Notes under the pieces: generated by a model
What the model saw: only the letters and a program-made list of their open reading frames with translations
Database searches by the model: none
What the model was told of the DNA's origin: nothing
Source: Lentzea tibetensis
Lineage (GTDB): Bacteria; Actinomycetota; Actinomycetes; Mycobacteriales; Pseudonocardiaceae
DNA length: 64,000 nt
Assembly: GCF_007845675.1 (NCBI RefSeq)
Contig: NZ_VOBR01000030.1
Span: forward strand, 1 to 64,000
Direction: 5' to 3'
Program-made: the position numbers and the translations under genes
Shown: positions 61,514 through 64,000 of the stretch, one piece after another
Layout: the number at the start of each line of letters is the position of its first letter
Numbering within the stretch: position 1 is the stretch's first letter

Positions 61514-63073
61514 CTACTTCATGACCTTCAGCAGCTCGTCCACGTCCTTCGGGTCGAGCCCGCGGAACAGGGTGAGCGCCAGCTCGTAGTACGTGCGGAT
61601 CGGGCTGACGTACCACTTGCCGTCGACCTCGGTGGCCACGACGCCGACGCCGTCCTTCATGACCTGGCCCGCGATGCGGCCGATCACGTCCACAGCGGCG
61701 GCCGGGATGTCCTTGCCGCCCTGCTGCTGAACGAGCTCGGTGATCTCGTTGGCGCACAGCTTCTGCGACTTGCCCTCGGCCTCGACGGTGTAGCAGTCGC
61801 CGGAGCGCGAGATGTCGAACTTGGAGCCCTCGGCCTCGATCGTCAGCTTCTTGATCGTGGCCTGCTTGCCGCCGGTGACGTCCTTGACGTCGGTCTCCAG
61901 CGCGATCAGCTTCGCGCCCGTCGCGGGCACCTTGCCGACCTGCTCCAGGATCACCGGGCCCGCCGCCTGCAGCACGCCCATCTCGTCCGGCGGCAGCAGT
62001 GCGATGACCTTCTCGATGTTGCCCTCGAGCGACGCCTCGACGATCTGCTTCGCGGCGTCACCGGCGGAAGCCGCACCGGCGGGCGCGATGCCCTGCGCCG
62101 GCCACTTGAGGTTCTCCTCCTCCAGCGCGATGTTCGCGACGGTGTAGAAGGCGCTCGGGTACCACTCGCCGTCGACGTTGATCGTCGCGATGCCGATCGG
62201 CTTGCCGCGCTTCTTGACCTCGGCGGTGATGTCGAGGGTCTCGGTCTGCGGGCCGGTCTCCAGCTTCGCGCCCAGCGCCTGGACGATCTTGTCCGTCAGC
62301 GGGATCTTCTTGGCGTCCGACGTGACCGTGATCTTGCCCTCGGTCAGCTTGTTGATCGTGAGCTTGTCGTTGATCTTCTCGGCGGCGGCCTCGTCGAACT
62401 TGATGCCCTCGCTCTTGAACTCGACGCCGCTGACCTTGTTCGGGTCGGCGTCGGCCTTGAGGATCTCGAGGCGCTTGGCCTCCTTGACGACGGCCTCGGT
62501 GTAGTCCTTGGAGAGGCTGGCCTCCGCGGGCGCCAGGCCGCTCATCACGCCGATGATGTCGCCGGAGCCGAGCGAGGTGATCAGCTTCTCGGCGGCGAGC
62601 TTCGGGGTGTCCTGGCCCGACGCCGCGGTCGTGCCGGACCTGATCACGGCGAAGTAGGTCACCGCGCCGCCGACGAGGAGCAGCACCGCGACGAGCGCGG
62701 TGATCACCAGGCCGGTGCGCTTCTTCTTCGGCGGCTCACCACCCGCGTAGCCGATGGGGCCCTGGCCGTAGGGCGGCTGGCCGCCGTACTGGTCGCCACC
62801 CCACTGCGGCTGCTGGCCCTGCTGCGGGTAACCAGGCTGCTGGCCCTGCTGCGGGAAGCCCTGCGGGCCGGTCTGCGGGTAACCCGGCTGCTGCGGGTAT
62901 CCCTGCTGCGGCTGCGGGCCGGTCTGGGGGTAGCCGCCCTGCTGCGGCTGCGGGCCCGTCTGCGGGTAGCCGCCGGGCTGCTGGGGGTAGCCGCCCTGCT
63001 GAGGATGTCCCCCCTGCTGGTACGGGTCGTTCTGGGGCTGCCACTGGCCGCCGCCACCACCTGGGTAACTCAC
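61514..63073 (-). CDS. Membrane protein with a Pro/Gln/Gly-rich N-terminus
   Basis: 519 aa from a GTG with AGGAGGAGG upstream. Residues 1-112 are low-complexity repeats of the type [12 protein letters not shown] and QQPGYPQ, likely disordered and cytoplasmic. After PPKKKRTG a single transmembrane helix ([20 protein letters not shown]) leads to an extracellular part of about 380 residues. That part holds two similar halves, each with a helix-strand pattern and a WY-containing strand ([11 protein letters not shown] and [14 protein letters not shown]), suggesting a duplicated NTF2-like or DUF4878-type fold. One pair of cysteines (GDCYT, QKLCAN) may form a disulfide. The function is unknown; the layout recalls actinobacterial cell-envelope proteins. 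It overlaps the upstream gene by 4 nt. Confidence 0.75.
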   Translation of the reverse strand: MSYPGGGGGQWQPQNDPYQQGGHPQQGGYPQQPGGYPQTGPQPQQGGYPQTGPQPQQGYPQQPGYPQTGPQGFPQQGQQPGYPQQGQQPQWGGDQYGGQPPYGQGPIGYAGGEPPKKKRTGLVITALVAVLLLVGGAVTYFAVIRSGTTAASGQDTPKLAAEKLITSLGSGDIIGVMSGLAPAEASLSKDYTEAVVKEAKRLEILKADADPNKVSGVEFKSEGIKFDEAAAEKINDKLTINKLTEGKITVTSDAKKIPLTDKIVQALGAKLETGPQTETLDITAEVKKRGKPIGIATINVDGEWYPSAFYTVANIALEEENLKWPAQGIAPAGAASAGDAAKQIVEASLEGNIEKVIALLPPDEMGVLQAAGPVILEQVGKVPATGAKLIALETDVKDVTGGKQATIKKLTIEAEGSKFDISRSGDCYTVEAEGKSQKLCANEITELVQQQGGKDIPAAAVDVIGRIAGQVMKDGVGVVATEVDGKWYVSPIRTYYELALTLFRGLDPKDVDELLKVMK

Positions 63074-63510
63074 GGTCCTCCTCCTGGAGTACTCATCGCC
63101 GAGCGAGTTTTCGCGGTGAGCACCGTGATCGCCCCCACGATCGCTAGTACGGCACCACTGAGCGTCACTGCTGGTCCGGTCGTGTTGATCCCGATCAGCT
63201 GCCCCTCATCGCCCCCTTGGACGACGGCAAGTGCCGCCACCGTTCCCGTGATGGTGCCAAAAATTAGTCCGAGGCACGCGGCGAATCGGCGAAAACGGAC
63301 CATCCACAGGGCGACTGCCAACACCGCCAACGGGGTGATTCCCACCCAGACCAGCGTGACTACCTGCCCAGGACCCGTGTCCAACCCGGCGAAATCACGG
63401 AGCGAGAGCACCTCGTAACTGTCCCGGTTGACGTTGCCGGACCTCAGCCACGGCAAGAAGGTTCCGGTGACTCCAGTGATCAAGCCCACGCCCGCTAGGG
63501 CCCCACCCAT
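63070..63510 (-). CDS. Four-helix membrane protein, unknown
   Basis: 146 aa from the ATG at 63510 (GTG at 63522 is an alternative). Four hydrophobic segments are visible: [60 protein letters not shown] and [21 protein letters not shown] short extracellular loop after the first helix contains [14 protein letters not shown]. No motif is known to me. Its stop overlaps the start of the Pro/Gln-rich protein gene (GTGA), so the two are probably co-translated, and it is divergent from the sirtuin gene by 29 bp. Confidence 0.7.
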   Translation of the reverse strand: MGGALAGVGLITGVTGTFLPWLRSGNVNRDSYEVLSLRDFAGLDTGPGQVVTLVWVGITPLAVLAVALWMVRFRRFAACLGLIFGTITGTVAALAVVQGGDEGQLIGINTTGPAVTLSGAVLAIVGAITVLTAKTRSAMSTPGGGP

Positions 63511-63539
63511 CCGTGTACGCACGGGGTTAGTTTGTACGG

Positions 63540-64000
63540 ATGGTGTCGGAAGCGTGCGAGGTGGCACGGACGTTGGTCGCGTCCGCCCACCGGATCACGG
63601 TCCTGACCGGCGCCGGGGTGTCCACCGACTCGGGGATCCCGGACTTCAGGGGACACCGCGGCGGTACCGAGGTGTGGACGAACGACGCCGACACCGGCCC
63701 CGAGTTCGGCCTCCAGGCGTACCTGGCCGATCCCGAGGTGCGCAGGCTCGCGTGGCAGACCCGTCTGCACCATCCGATGTGGACCGCCCGGCCGAACGCC
63801 GCGCACAAGGCGCTGGTCGAGCTGGAACGGTCGGGCAGGCTGCGGACGGTCGTCACGCAGAACATCGACGGACTGCACCAGCGCGCCGGATCGGACCCGC
63901 ACCGCGTGCTGGAGCTGCACGGCACGCTGCTCACGACGATCTGCCTCCAGTGCGGCACGACCGGACCGATGAAAGACGCGTTGAGGCGCGTCGCGGAAGG
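63540..64000 (+). CDS. cobB: NAD-dependent protein deacylase (sirtuin), 5' part
   Basis: The gene runs off the window; 153 codons are visible from the ATG at 63540. The sirtuin motifs are clear: TVLTGAGVSTDSGIPDFRG binds NAD, VVTQNIDGLHQRAG is the core, LELHGTL contains the catalytic His and C-LQ-C begins the zinc site. It removes acyl groups from lysines using NAD. No ribosome site precedes the ATG. TAGTTT (63528-63533) lies 6 bp upstream, so the mRNA may be leaderless. The divergent neighbour starts at 63510. Confidence 0.93.
   Translation, partial: MVSEACEVARTLVASAHRITVLTGAGVSTDSGIPDFRGHRGGTEVWTNDADTGPEFGLQAYLADPEVRRLAWQTRLHHPMWTARPNAAHKALVELERSGRLRTVVTQNIDGLHQRAGSDPHRVLELHGTLLTTICLQCGTTGPMKDALRRVAE

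Overview
This window is high-GC actinomycete chromosome. The evidence is strong third-position G/C bias, frequent GTG starts, start/stop overlaps, a PriA without helicase motifs, an AfsR-type regulator, an MbtH protein, and the order metK ... priA ... def-fmt-rsmB ... rpe-ribD-ribE-ribBA-ribH. A Pseudonocardiales-type organism (Lentzea/Saccharothrix-like) is my best guess; no 16S rRNA is present to confirm it.

Layout. 1-185: 3' end of metK. 238-2405: a divergent pair, an HTH-SLOG-TIR protein and a class III nucleotidyl-cyclase-fold protein, which resembles a nucleotide-signalling defence module. 2496-7312: Tat-exported phospholipase C, a beta-helix membrane protein and a secreted S33 peptidase. 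7405-9390: priA. 9391-10158: a gene-free zone of tandem repeats and a large palindrome. 10159-11961: gamma-glutamyltransferase. 11984-32718: a biosynthetic island. 32697-34426: an ECF sigma factor and its membrane partner. 34721-43494: translation and riboflavin housekeeping genes. 43408-47122: small membrane, lipoprotein, methyltransferase and paralogous unknown genes with traces of duplication. 47153-51522: acnA and an aldehyde dehydrogenase. 51616-55924: a sugar-type ABC importer with two paralogous binding proteins. 55938-60021: an ABC exporter and an AfsR/SARP regulator. 60101-63510: a flavin monooxygenase and two membrane proteins. 63540-64000: the 5' part of a sirtuin gene.

The island is the centrepiece. 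On the minus strand lie a class II lanthipeptide synthetase (LanM), a 64-residue peptide that starts 5 nt after it and contains no cysteine, and a LAL-type LuxR regulator. Divergently, a chain of overlapping genes encodes the glutamate mutase S subunit, a fusion of the glutamate mutase E subunit to an AsnRS-like (archaeal asparagine synthetase type) domain, a GltB-like FMN protein, an MFS exporter, MbtH, and two NRPS proteins (C-A-T and C-A-T-C-A-T-TE). The last adenylation domain has an asparagine-type code. I infer the route glutamate -> 3-methylaspartate -> 3-methylasparagine -> last residue of a tripeptide, with the first two steps covered by MutS plus the fusion protein.

Regulatory logic visible in the sequence includes two near-identical promoter/operator units (TTGACA, 18 bp, TAGGA, then a LacI-type palindrome) before the two sugar-binding proteins, a good promoter before acnA, and several hairpin terminators between convergent genes. 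No rRNA, tRNA, CRISPR array, transposase or riboswitch was recognised.
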